Positions 10,223 through 20,090 of a stretch of 64,000 nt of DNA are shown piece by piece. Under the pieces are notes generated by a model. The model was not told the DNA's origin. It made no database searches and saw only the letters and a list, made by a program, of their open reading frames with translations. The DNA is taken from the NCBI RefSeq assembly GCF_027595985.1, contig NC_073304.1, forward strand, positions 145,569,246 to 145,633,245, read 5' to 3'. The stretch is from Sorex araneus. Its lineage: Eukaryota > Chordata > Mammalia > Eulipotyphla > Soricidae. Position 1 is the first letter of the stretch. The number at the start of each line of letters is the position of its first letter. The position numbers and the translations under genes were made by a program.

Positions 10223-10380
10223 CTTTTTGGGTCACTTTTGTGGGAGTCCACATCCGGAAGCACTCAGGGATCTAAAGTCATACCTAGTGGTGCAGGAGAA
10301 TACTGAGTGCCAGGGACTGAGCCTAGGTCCTTTCATATGCAAGACATGAGCTCACTACTTAAATTAACCTCCCTGGCACT
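10223..10380 (-). mobile_element. SOR SINE, old
   Basis: Antisense SOR blocks in order: 'tttttgggtcac', 'aagcactcagg', 'gagtgccagggactgagcct', and a tRNA-like end 'taacctccctggc'. Diverged, inside the old L1. Confidence 0.7.
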
Positions 10381-10389
10381 TTTGTTTCT

Positions 10390-10735
10390 TTTTTTCCTTT
10401 CCTTTCCTTTCCTTTCCTTTCCTTTCCTTTCCTTTCCTTTCCTTTCCTTTCCTTTCCTTTCCTTTCCTTTCCTTTCCTTTCCTTTCCTTTCCTTTCCTTT
10501 CCTTTCCTTTCCTTTCCTTTCCTTTCCTTTCCTTTCCTTTCCTTTCCTTTCCTTTCCTTTCCTTTCCTTTCCTTTCCTTTCCTTTCCTTTCCTTTCCTTT
10601 CCTTTCCTTTCCTTTCCTTTCCTTTCCTTTCCTTTCCTTTCCTTTCCTTTCCTTTCCTTTCCTTTCCTTTCCTTTCCTTTTCCTTTGTTTTCCTTTCCTT
10701 TCCCTTTGTTTTCCTTTCCTTTCCCTTTGTTTTCA
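10390..10735 (+). repeat. (CCTTT)n pentanucleotide array, about 57 near-perfect units
   Basis: A nearly perfect pentamer array from about 10395 to 10680, followed by degenerate units with CCCTTTGTTTT interruptions to 10735. The 202-codon and 185-codon frames across it are low-complexity artefacts. Homogeneity suggests recent expansion. Confidence 0.97.
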
Positions 10736-10988
10736 TTCATTGTCTTCTCTTTTCTTTTCTTTCTTCTCTTCTTGTCTCTTTCCTGCATTTCTTTTTTCCT
10801 ACCCTCCATGCTGCTTTCCATAGTAGCTGCACCAATTTTCACTCCTAACAAAAATGCACAGGAGTCTTTTTTTCTCCTCATGCTCACCAATATTTGCTCT
10901 ATGACTTTTTTTTAATATAAGATATTTTCACAGGTGTCTGGAAATAAGCTCATTGTCATTTTAATTTGCAATTCCTTAATTATAACAG

Positions 10989-11250
10989 TTGGACTGGAGC
11001 AATAGCACAGCACGTAGGGCATTTGCCTTTCACATGGCCAACCTGGGTTTGGTTCCTTCGGCCCTCTCAGAGAGCCCAGCCAGCTACTAAGAGTATCCTG
11101 CCTGCACAGCAGAGCCTGGCAAGCTACCCGTGGCATACTTGATATGCCAAAAATAGTAACAACAAGTCTCACAATGGAGACATTACTGGTGCCCACTCAA
11201 GCAAATCGATGAACAACGAGATGACAGTGACAGTGCTACAGTGCTAATAA
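10989..11250 (+). mobile_element. RTE-SINE
   Basis: A full-length sense copy. The head 'ggactggagcaatagcacag' starts at 10991, followed by a B box 'gggtttggttcc', the RTE 5' block ('cagagagcccagccagctac'), the RTE 3' block (from 11173) and a tail of GACAGTGACAGTGCTACAGTG repeats. It is the clearest copy for comparison with RTE copy A. Confidence 0.9.
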
Positions 11251-12780
11251 TAATGAGCTTTATTCCTAATAACTCATTGGGTAGCAGACCTTTGGCTGAA
11301 CACAGTGTTCCTTTCTCAGAATTCAGTTCAGTGAGCAATGGGTAAGGCCAACTTCACCTGATCATTATACACAACTAGAAGACACTGCAGCCATTTGTCT
11401 CCAGAATAGCATGCTACACTCTCACTGCTTCTGCCTTTTTACGTCCTAAAGCTACCTTCACCTAGTCCTCTCTGATTCTGCATCAGGTGTATGGCGCAGT
11501 CCTGAATTTTTAAAATGTATATACTCCTTCTAGAAACATCTCATTCTTGAACACCACAACATAACTCAAAGTTCCCCAGTGCTTCTTCATCTCATTTGAC
11601 ATCCCTAGAGTTTGGTTCCAAGCCTTTTCCAGATGGGTGAAGACCATATTCACATCAAACTTGTCCTTTCCATTTTGGTGCTGTGTTTTCTACATTCAAC
11701 CTGACCCTCAGCTTCAGAACCTAGTGTCCAGCTTTCTACTTCTTTTCTTAATGTTTTAAATCTCCTAACATAAATCCACACCAATTTTATGCCCCATCCC
11801 CATCCAACCATGTGCCTTCTTATATAGGAATTGAAGGGGGCATACTTATCTGCCACTTCTCCAGGCCTCTAATAGGTAATATTATATCAAGTCCTAATAA
11901 GTCCTCTTCAAAGTTTTTGGGCCCTACCTTCACCATATATTATGTAACCTTGCACTAGCTTTACATCTTATGCTCATGTTGTAAAGTGATATGTCTTAGA
12001 ATAAATTTCTGATATAATTTCTTTCCCAATAAAATCAGACAGTGCAGCATGCTGGGATTTCCTGTTACTCTAAAGATTAAATTAAAAATCCTAAATGATC
12101 TGGGTAATTTTTTCTTCAACTTCTCATCTCTACATTCTCTAGTCTCAGTTGCATGAGCAGGTGGGTCTCCTTATCAGGGCTTCTGTACGATGCTGTGTAC
12201 ACTGGCCTATACACATTCACAAAGATGCAACCATTCCCACACTTACACATTGGTGATACACACATGCACACATGCCTAGACATCCAGGTGTAATGATGCA
12301 TACCTACAATACATGAGCCTACACACTTATAATAAACACAATTACACACAGGAAGACATGTAGAATGTTAAATAGCTTCCTCTTAACTCTCTTCGGTATT
12401 GGCAAATCTTTGCTCATCCTCCCAAGAATAATTCTTTGCAATCTATTGTCAAATAAGTGATGCTATCACATACTTCCACTTTAAATTACAAGTTATCATA
12501 TTGTAACTTCCATGAATGTGCATTTAATATGAAATATCATTCCTATAACAATCAACTCCAACAGAACTAGAAACTTGTTTTTGACATCACTTGCTCCCTA
12601 GTGCTGCTTCGGGGACTAGATGATCAGTACTATTTGTTGAATGAATTCATAAATCTCCAATTTAAAAATAAAAGAAAGATCTAGCATAGAGATGGATTTG
12701 CTTAGCTGGAAATTATAATAAAGGTTAACAATGTAGAATATTGATTTGTTTGGTTAGATTTGCAAAGTTATGTTCAAGTT
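11251..12780. other. No gene recognised
   Basis: About 1.5 kb without a convincing gene. The stretch near 12600-12650 ('actatttgttgaatgaattc') resembles the 3' end of a MIR or L2-like element. A CA-rich patch lies at 12230-12350. Confidence 0.4.
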
Positions 12781-12965
12781 TAAAAGCCATTAAGAATGCC
12801 GAACCCACTCCTTCAACAGGTGTGTTGATCTTCCTGGCTGTGCCCAGCCCCCTGCTTCAACCCTGTCCTCAAACTCGAAGGGAAGAGCCTGCCCCCAGGA
12901 TATTGTCCATACTAACTCCCCTGCCAGCCGTTGCCCCCAGAGTGCCAAACCTACTCCTCCAATAG

Positions 12966-13830
12966 CACTGTTCATAATAGCCAGAACCTGGAAAAGACCT
13001 GAGTGCCTGAGAACAGATGTCTGGTTAATAAACTTTGGTACATCTACACAATGGAAACTATGCAACTGTTAGAAAAGATTAAATCATGAAATTTGCATGT
13101 AAGTGGATGGACATGGAGAGAGTCATACTAAATAAAGTGAGTCAGAAAGAGGGATAGACACAAAATGGAATATAAAGTAATGTAATAGGAAACTAACACC
13201 TAAGGATAATAGAGATAAAGGCCAGGAGGATTGCACCACGGCTTGGAAGTCGGCCTCACATGGTGGTGGAAAAGGCAGCTGGGATAGAAAAGGGAGCACT
13301 AGGGGCTGGAGTGATAGCACACCGGGTAGGGCGTTTGCCTTGCACGCGGCCGACCCGGGTTCAAATCCCAGCATCCCATATGGTCCCCTGAGCACTGCCA
13401 GGGGTGATTCCTGAGTGCATGAGCCAGGAGTGATCCCTGTGCATTGCCGGGTGTGACCCAAAAAGAAAAAAAAAAAAAGAAAAGGGAGCACTAAGTAAAT
13501 GGTGGCTGGAGGGATTACTTGGCATGGGAGATGTATGCTAAAAGTAGACTATAGACCAGATATGATGGCCTTTTAGTGCCTGTATTGCAAACCACACATC
13601 CAAAAGGAGAGAGAGAGTAAGAGGGAGTGTTCCTGATACAGGGGGTGGGAAGGGGTGGGAGATGGCCGGAGGAATACTGGGAACATTGGTGGTGGAGAAT
13701 GGGTACTGGTAGAGGGTTGGGTACTTGATAATTGTATGACTGAAATATAATCATAAAAGTTTGTAAGTCTGTAACTGTATCTCACAGTGATTCAATTTAA
13801 AAAAGGGGGGAAAAAAGAAAAAAATAATAG
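12966..13830 (+). mobile_element. L1 3' fragment, interrupted by a SOR SINE
   Basis: Sense L1 from the end of ORF2 ('cactgttcataatagccaga') through the 3' UTR ('ggagaatgggtactggtaga') to an A-rich end near 13830. The SOR SINE at 13302-13477 splits it. Confidence 0.9.
13302..13477 (+). mobile_element. SOR SINE with 16-bp duplication
   Basis: A young, near-consensus copy with the head 'ggggctggagtgatagcaca', B box 'gggttcaaatccc', and an A-rich tail. AGAAAAGGGAGCACTA at 13286-13301 and 13478-13493 is a perfect 16-bp target-site duplication within the L1. Confidence 0.97.
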
Positions 13831-14399
13831 TAATTAAGGAAGATTTTTTTAATCTACTTCTGCATTCCCAGAACTACAGACTCTACTAGATGTATTCTGT
13901 GCTCTAGAGAACTGGGGGAGTGAAGAAGTCACACTGCTAATCACAGGCCTTCTCCAAGCTTAGCTTACCCCTGCTGCAGAAAGGCCCTTTCTATATCTCC
14001 ATTGCCTACACAATGAATGTGAGCTTCCTCCTGGGTACATGAAAGATTCCTCTACAACCAGGTCCTGATTTTCTCCTTTCATTAACATATGGGATCTTAA
14101 ATTTCCCTAGCAGGGCTGAAGTAATACTTTCAAGGTCTGCCACCCAATGTTCCTCCCTGGAAATCTCTCTCTTCATATATCATTTTCCAAAATATTGAAG
14201 TTCACTTAAAGAAATGCATTAGAAAATGCATTGAAAGGAAGAATAGTAACACAAAGATGATAGCCAGGTCAAGGCTAGAGGATCTAGCAAGAAAACAAAT
14301 AAGTCACACTCAGGCCTCCTCATCCTTTGAGATTTCCTTATTTGGAGCAAAATCTCTTGAAGGTAAAGAGTTCAGCTTGGGTAGTATTACCTTCCAGTA
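13831..14399. other. No gene or repeat recognised
   Basis: Unassigned sequence without a convincing coding frame. Confidence 0.4.
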
Positions 14400-14592
14400 G
14401 GTATTTGGGGGATGATGACTAGGGTGCACACATGGGAGTGCTCAGAGGTCAGTCCTGACTCTGTTCAGGAACCATTCATGGTGGTTCTCAGGGGGCCATA
14501 TGTGGTTCCATATGTTATATTCCAAAGGGATATAACCGGTGTTGGCCTCATGCAAGGCAAACACCTTAATCTCTGTACTCCTTGCTTCTTAC
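14400..14592 (-). mobile_element. SOR SINE, old
   Basis: Antisense SOR blocks are in order ('gagtgctcagaggtcagt', 'gggggccatatgtgg', 'catgcaaggcaaacacc') with about 25 extra bases near 14500. No duplication is evident. Confidence 0.7.
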
Positions 14593-14806
14593 TCTGAAAA
14601 CAATAAGGGCGGTACAGAACTGAAATGTACTCCCAAGACCATGAAGGAGGAGAAGCAGGAGTTGGAAACCCACAAATACCACTACTCCCTTGGTGACACT
14701 GGACATGCCATACTTTCAAAGTGCTAAGCCCCAGGCTGAACCAAGAAGATCAAACCTGCCATGGGTGAGGCCTGGAATATGGAATTTGGAGTTTCTCTTA
14801 CCCCTG

Positions 14807-14808
<2 letters not shown>

Positions 14809-14853
<45 letters not shown>
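14809..14853 (+). repeat. (CT)n microsatellite
   Basis: About 22 uninterrupted CT units. Confidence 0.95.
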
Positions 14854-14855
<2 letters not shown>

Positions 14856-15289
14856 CCTCTGTCTGTCTTACTCTCTCTCACACAGACATATGCACTATAC
14901 AGTCAAACTCACACTTATACATGCAAAAACGTAGACTGAGAAGCACTGGGCCTAGAACATTGTGAGCACTCATACTCCCTGAGCAGAGTTGAATACTCCC
15001 CCTGAGAAATAGTATCATCCACAAAAGTTCCTTTCTTATAAGTATACATGTTTTCTGGATTTGTGTGTGCACTGTACAGTGAAGAACTTTAAGTTGAACT
15101 CTGATCAGAGAACACACCTCTTGTGACTGGGCCTTCAAAATGCTTTCTCATTAATCTTTTCTCTAACCTAGAAGGTAGATATTTCCAAATTCATATATTA
15201 AAATGAGCAACAACAATTCTCTCTAAATTGATCTGCTATGCTCAAGACCATATCTGGAGAACTGATAGACGACCCAGGAATAAATATGG
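14854..15289. other. No gene recognised; possible MIR fragment
   Basis: A weak resemblance to the reverse strand of MIR is visible near 15150-15200 ('aaggtagatatttccaaatt'). The rest is unassigned. Confidence 0.35.
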
Positions 15290-15299
15290 TTTTCAGGAA

Positions 15300-15840
15300 T
15301 GATAATGAAACTGGAAGTGATGAAGTTGCCAATGATGATGATGAAGTCAGGAGTGATAAAGGGGGAGTGAATTATGAATAATGGTAGAGCTCAGAGTGAT
15401 GGACGAGTCAAGAGTGATAATGGTATCAGGATAATGAAGAAACCAAGAGTGATAATGTGATAAATGAGAAGGAAACCACAAGAGGTAATAAATCCAGGAG
15501 TGATGAAGGATCCAGGACTGATGGAGGAATAATAAGTGATAATAAAGCCATGAGTGATAAAAAAAACTATGAGATATGATAAAGGCAGGAGTTATAAAGA
15601 AACCCTGAGTGATAATGTATCCAAGAGTGATGAAATTGCCAGGAGTGATTTGGTACCAATAATGATAAAGAAACCAGAAGGGACACTAGATCCATAAGTG
15701 ATAAAGGAGCTAAGGACAACAATAAAGCCTGAAGTCATAAAGGAGCAAAGAGTTATGAAGGAAACAGAAGTGATGATGAAGCCAGGTTTGATAACCAGAG
15801 GTGCTACTAGAACCAGGAGACATCGAGTCACTCATGATAG
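15300..15840 (+). repeat. Degenerate minisatellite, unit about 18 bp
   Basis: More than 20 diverged copies of a unit like 'aggagtgataatgaagcca' fill the interval, with GAT-rich spacing variants. Reverse-strand hydrophobic open frames here are by-products of the repeat. Confidence 0.8.
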
Positions 15841-16029
15841 TGGGGACAGTCATGACGGAAGAGAAAGGGTTCCAACTTAGACAGTGACTAGGAGAGTGGG
15901 AATACTAAGGGGAGCACAACCTGGGATGCTTCATTATATCTTTCGACCTGATGTTTCTCCATCCAATAAAGGTATCAAGAAACGTCAGCCAAAGCCAGAG
16001 TTCTTGGCTCTCCAGATCAGAATCCACTG
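15841..16029. other. Unassigned
   Basis: Short unassigned stretch between the minisatellite and the old L1. Confidence 0.3.
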
Positions 16030-16242
16030 AGACTCATCTGTATTAATTCTGTTTTAACATAGCATATATATGCATAATAGGGAAAACTAGTAATATCCAA
16101 ATGCCCTTCAAATAGTGAGTGATTAAATAAAATGTAATTCTCAATACTATAATATTCCTCAGTAATATTAAAGTAGGATATTGTCACATATCAACTCCCA
16201 GGGGATTATCACTTCACTTGTATCACTTGTTGTCCCTGTGAT

Positions 16243-16576
16243 TGTAGGGAGCCATTTTACCTTACTGATCTTATCCTGTCACTTTTTGTTTATCACTAGC
16301 TAACCATGTCACACCTAGCAAAGGTTGCCACTCCTAATCTTGTTGATCTTATCCTATCAGCATTTGTTTATTACTAGCTAAAGCCCGTGCCACACCCTGC
16401 ATTTCTATTGGGGGTCCCGGCACCACCTCCTCCCAGCAGGGAGGTAGAAAATACTGTAACTGCCATAGAATAAATGCCTTTCTCCCTCCTCTGGGCTCTG
16501 CATCTGTTCTTTCAGCTGCACCCCACGAAGGGTTCTCCCTGCTGAACAGAACGAGACCTCCACATCGACTTCCACA
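16243..16576 (+). mobile_element. Solo LTR (334 bp) of a second ERV family with 6-bp duplication
   Basis: It starts TGTAGGGAGCC and ends TTCCACA, the canonical TG...CA ends. TGTGAT at 16237-16242 and 16577-16582 is a perfect 6-bp duplication, as usual for class II ERVs. Removing it rejoins the RTE 3' end ('gagcaaatcaaagatcac' to 'agggacaacaagtgat') in the same order as copy A. It holds AATAAA near 16470 and two copies of a 45-bp U3 block (about 16262-16306 and 16339-16382). It is unlike LTR family 1. Confidence 0.9.
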
Positions 16577-16582
16577 TGTGAT

Positions 16583-18247
16583 CTTTGATTTGCTCGAATG
16601 GGCGGCAGTAACGTCGCCATTTGTCCCTGCCACGTGCTAGTGCAGCCCAATGATATCTGCTTGCTCCAGGAACAGGAAGAGCCTCAAATTGTTCATTCAG
16701 GGATTTGACGAATAAATCTGACCATCTAGTTGGGGGGCGGCCATGAGGTCTTCTGAAGTCCTGTGGAATCCAGTAGGAAACCACTCTAGTCCACCAGTCA
16801 TCTCTGAATCGCATTACATGACCGGCCCATCTGATTTTTGATGCCTTGGCAAATGCGACAGTGTCCCTGAATCTTGACCATCGACGGAGGTCAGAACTCC
16901 GGATTCCTTCTCTCACTTGAGTGAGATGTGATACTCCTACTATAGCTCTTTTGATTCCTCTTTGGGATACTCTAATAGCATTCTCATCCTGTTTGCGTTG
17001 AGTCCAGGTCTCTGAGGAGTATGTTAGTGCAGGAAGAACGGTGGCATCAAGAAGATGTGCCCAGAGTCGGAGGTTCTTTGTCCTCTTAACCACTTCTTCG
17101 ATGCTCTTGAAGGCATTCCACGCTGCTCTCTTCCTCCTGCACAGTTTATTCCTCCTGCCAAGTCATTCCTCATGTTGATTTCTCGACCCAGGTACACATA
17201 ACTGCTGCATTCAGAGATGTTCATTCCATTGAGAACAAATGGATCCTCAGGGACTAGTTCATTTTTCATGAGCATCGTCTTGTTGAGATTCAGCTGCAAT
17301 CCGACCTTTCCACACTCGTGGTCGAAGTTGGCCAAAATTTGTGCCACTTGGCTAATGTTTGGCATTATGAGAGCGATGTCATCAGCAAAGTGGAGGTGGT
17401 GTAATTGCCGACCGTCTATCTTCACTCACATTCCTTCCCATTCCAGTTGTCGCATGATGTTCTCGAGGTGGCACTGAAGAGTTTCAGTGAAATTGTATCA
17501 CCCTGCCATACCCCTCTCTTTACATCAATGATCACTTCCTTGTAGAATGGTGAGAGCCTGGTGGTGAATCCACAATACAGCTCATGGAGGATTTTGATAT
17601 ACTGAGTTTGAATGCCCTCTTTGGCTAGGGCTTTGATGACTGCTTCAGTCTCAACAGAATCGAAGGCCTTCTTTAAGTCGATGAACGTTAGACAGAGCGG
17701 CATCTTGAACTCTTACAAAACTTCAGTGAGTTTGGTCACTGTGTGGATATGGTCGATCATGCTGAATTCCCTTCAGAACCCATCTTGCTCGCATGGTTGT
17801 CCTTCATCTAGTGTTCTGCCTATTCTATTCAGGATGACATGAGTGAATAACTTGTAGACGACAGACAGCAGGCAGATTGGGCGATAGTTAACTATGTCGT
17901 GGATGTCTCCCTTGTACAACAGAACGGTCCTACTGGTTTTCCAGTGAGACGGAACTTTGCATTCAGACAGGTAATGTGTAAAGAGATGAGCCAGTCTATT
18001 GATGAGTACTGGCGGCAGATTCTTCAGGTGTTCAGGTCTGACCTTGTCCAGACCAGATGCTGTATGCGTCTTTACCAATGAAATGGCATGTCGGATTTCA
18101 GAAGGGAGGACATTGGGTATGACATATCCATCCTGCAGAATTTGGTATGTGGGTAGGTGGACGTGGCTGTCAAAGAGATCCAAGTAGAAGTCGTGAACAA
18201 TCCTCTCCATTACCTTTCTGGAATATGCGAGAGATCCATCAGGTGTC
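16583..18247 (-). pseudogene. RTE reverse transcriptase and C-terminal region, copy B
   Basis: Reading down from 18247: RT start (SRKVMERIVHDFYLDLFDSH), NYRPICLLSVVYKLF, FIDLKKAFDSVETE (motif A intact), GVWQGDTIS, HFADDIALIMP, NISECSSYVYLGREIN, then the C-terminal region (LPALTYSSETW, KIRWAGHVMRF, HWAALARGRDKWRRYCRP). Lesions include the same missing C in 'gccacctcgag' and the same TGA after 'ggaatg' as copy A, plus further frameshifts near 17090-17150 and 17730. Arg of the usual RQGD is Trp in both copies. Confidence 0.9.
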
Positions 18248-19020
18248 CTTGTCAACACGAATATGGCCATGAGCACTGATTCATTCGAATTCCTAACAAC
18301 CCGAATCAGATGATCATGCTTAAATAGATGTGGCTCACTGCCTGTAGTTTCTATCTTCGCCATCTACGCACCAACATCCAACTACAATGAAGAAGAAATT
18401 GAGAGTTTCTACATGCGATAACTAACAGTTTCAGAAGGCCAAATCTAAACGCTGGACATGGGAGTCTCCCAGTGGACAGTTCGACAATGAAATTGACCAC
18501 ATCATATTCAATCAAAGGTTTTGCTTGACTGATGTCGCTGTTGTCCCAAAATTCCAAATGGGATCGGACCACCGTCTCTCCTTCGTGCAAAATTCTACTT
18601 CACAGAGCAGGGAGAAAGATCTACAAAATTTAAGTTTAAGAGGGCAACTTCCAGAATGACCACCAACTGGGAACTCTTTGGCACTATTGCACCAATGTGG
18701 GAAGATGCTATCCTTGACAACATTGACGAGGAATACGATTGACTGGTTCAGCACCTCCATGTCTGTGTGAAGAATGCGAAGAGTGAGAAAGCCACAAACA
18801 GACACCTGTCTTTGGAAACTCTCGAGCTCATTCGTCAACGTGGTTTGGCGCGAGCCTCAGCTAACGTCCGAGCTCATATAGCTGTGAAGAATTGCGATAA
18901 AGGAAGACCTCAAAGAGAGAAGAGCAGCAGTGTTGGCCAGGGCAGCAGAAGCTGGGAAAAGTATTCGCAATGCTCGCCTGTCCTTTGCCAACTACAAGAC
19001 CAAGACGACTGCCCACCGAC
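18248..19020 (+). pseudogene. RTE endonuclease C-terminal half and linker, copy B, inverted segment
   Basis: Reads GVLVN, IYAPTSNYNEEEIE, then after an internal deletion of about 150 bp the stretch with NEIDHIIFNQRF and SDHR, NWELFGT, and the linker EDAILDNIDEEYD to 'TTAHR'. The deletion removes the GDFNAKIG motif present in copy A. Stops and a frameshift near 18590 inactivate it. Confidence 0.85.
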
Positions 19021-19420
19021 AGGGATTATATTGAGTGAAAAAGCCAGTCCCCTAAGTTGCATGCTGTATGAATGGATATTTTGAAATGGAAAAAATATAT
19101 AGAGAAATGAAGAATGGAATAGATTTTCAAGGTGGGGGAAGGGTGAGAGGCCAATGTGTGTGACCATAATGGACAATAGAAATGTCCTTGTGGTGGTTAA
19201 TGGAAATGTGCTGTGTATTGATTGCAAAGGTCCCTTTTTTGGTTATGATATTGCTTTATAGCTCTGTAAGATGTTATCATTGGGGAAACTGCATAAAGGT
19301 TACAAGGGATATTTCTGTGTTACTTCATATTTCATACTTCATGCAGATCAAACTGCAAAACAAAAAGTTTAAAACAAAGAAGAGAGGTCTAAGCACAAAT
19401 CTATTATCATTGCAAAAATT

Positions 19421-19907
19421 GTGAGTTCCTCAATCATTTGTTAGCTTCAGGGAAGTTCAGCTCATCTATAGGGGTCCTCCACATTCATTCTAGGTCTCAG
19501 AAACCCAAACCAGTGTTAATCATAAGATCTGTGAAAGTGGTCTTCAGTAGGAAAAGTGGAAGTGGGGAGAAAGGATCAACGCTATGCATACGCAGTGCAA
19601 AAAACCATGAAACACTAACCATGGCGGTGAGGATCACTAAAATGACCAGTGAACAATATCACATCTACTAATTTGAGAGATACCCCGACTATCAATAGCC
19701 ACTTGTCTGCAAGCACTGATTTCAGAAAGTTCTGTTGAAACACTACAGAAAGAAAATATCTCAACTTTTATCACAGCAACAGGGATTAAAACTATTTAAC
19801 TTTGTCTTCATAGCTTAAAAGTATCCAGAGACCAAGTCAAACAAATTGCACTGCTGTTTTCCAACTAAAACATAATTTTAATGTTTATTTACTTATTTAT
19901 CTAATTA
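19421..19907. other. No gene recognised
   Basis: Unassigned. A 77-codon frame at 19438-19671 has no recognisable domain. Confidence 0.35.
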
Positions 19908-20090
19908 TTTAGGCTTTGGGTCCATACTTGACAGTACTTAGGGTTTGCTCCTAGATCTGAGCTTAGGGATCACATCTAGTAGTGCTCAAGGAATGATATG
20001 AAGTGTTATAGATCAAACCCAGGCCAGCTACATGCAAGGAAAGTGTCTTACCTGGTATTCCATTTCTATGCCCACTGTGCCACTCCCTCC
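19908..20090 (-). mobile_element. SOR SINE, old
   Basis: Diverged antisense SOR: 'ggctttgggtcca', 'agtgctcaaggaatgatatg', 'gatcaaacccaggccagcta', 'catgcaaggaaagtg'. Confidence 0.7.

Larger units (their letters stand above)
9385..10988 (-). mobile_element. Old L1, antisense, in three pieces
   Basis: Pieces at about 9385-9727, 10020-10222 and 10790-10988 read as one diverged antisense L1 ('gactgatttcacttagcaga', 'ggatcatatggtg', 'tccatagtagctgcaccaat'). They are separated by an RTE-SINE, a SOR SINE and a pentanucleotide array that came later. Divergence from the 24-36 kb L1s marks it as an older subfamily. Confidence 0.75.
16210..19021 (-). mobile_element. RTE-type LINE copy B, 5' segment inverted, carrying a solo LTR
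   Basis: The 3' portion is on the - strand (18247 down to 16210) and the 5' portion on the + strand (18248-19020). At the junction the direct part starts at codons after 'NG' (TGATGGATCTC) and the inverted part starts in the endonuclease (ggtgtccttgtcaac). The inverted part ends at 'gcccaccgac', which in copy A lies seven bases before the start of the direct part. This is twin priming. The 3' end (16210-16236) has the ACAAGTGATACAAGTGAAGTGAT tail, like copy A. It is flanked by GGGATTAT. Confidence 0.88.
16030..19420 (+). mobile_element. Old L1 3' end split by RTE copy B
   Basis: Left piece 16030-16209 (end of ORF2, 'ccaaatgcccttcaaatagt') and right piece 19021-19420 (3' UTR, 'aagatgttatcattggggaa', 'aaaaagtttaaaacaa') form one sense L1 of an old subfamily. 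The 8-bp GGGATTAT at 16202-16209 and 19022-19029 is the duplicated target. Confidence 0.75.

Noticed and set aside
10307..10915. Long frames (202 and 185 codons) over the pentamer array
   Set aside because: They are artefacts of a five-base repeat that lacks stops in several frames.
13302..13400. tRNA gene
   Set aside because: The A and B boxes belong to the head of a SOR SINE; there is no complete cloverleaf and target duplications bound the SINE. The same applies to the other SINE heads.
15300..15840. CRISPR-like array
   Set aside because: Units are short, diverged and directly adjacent, with no spacers, and the genome is mammalian.
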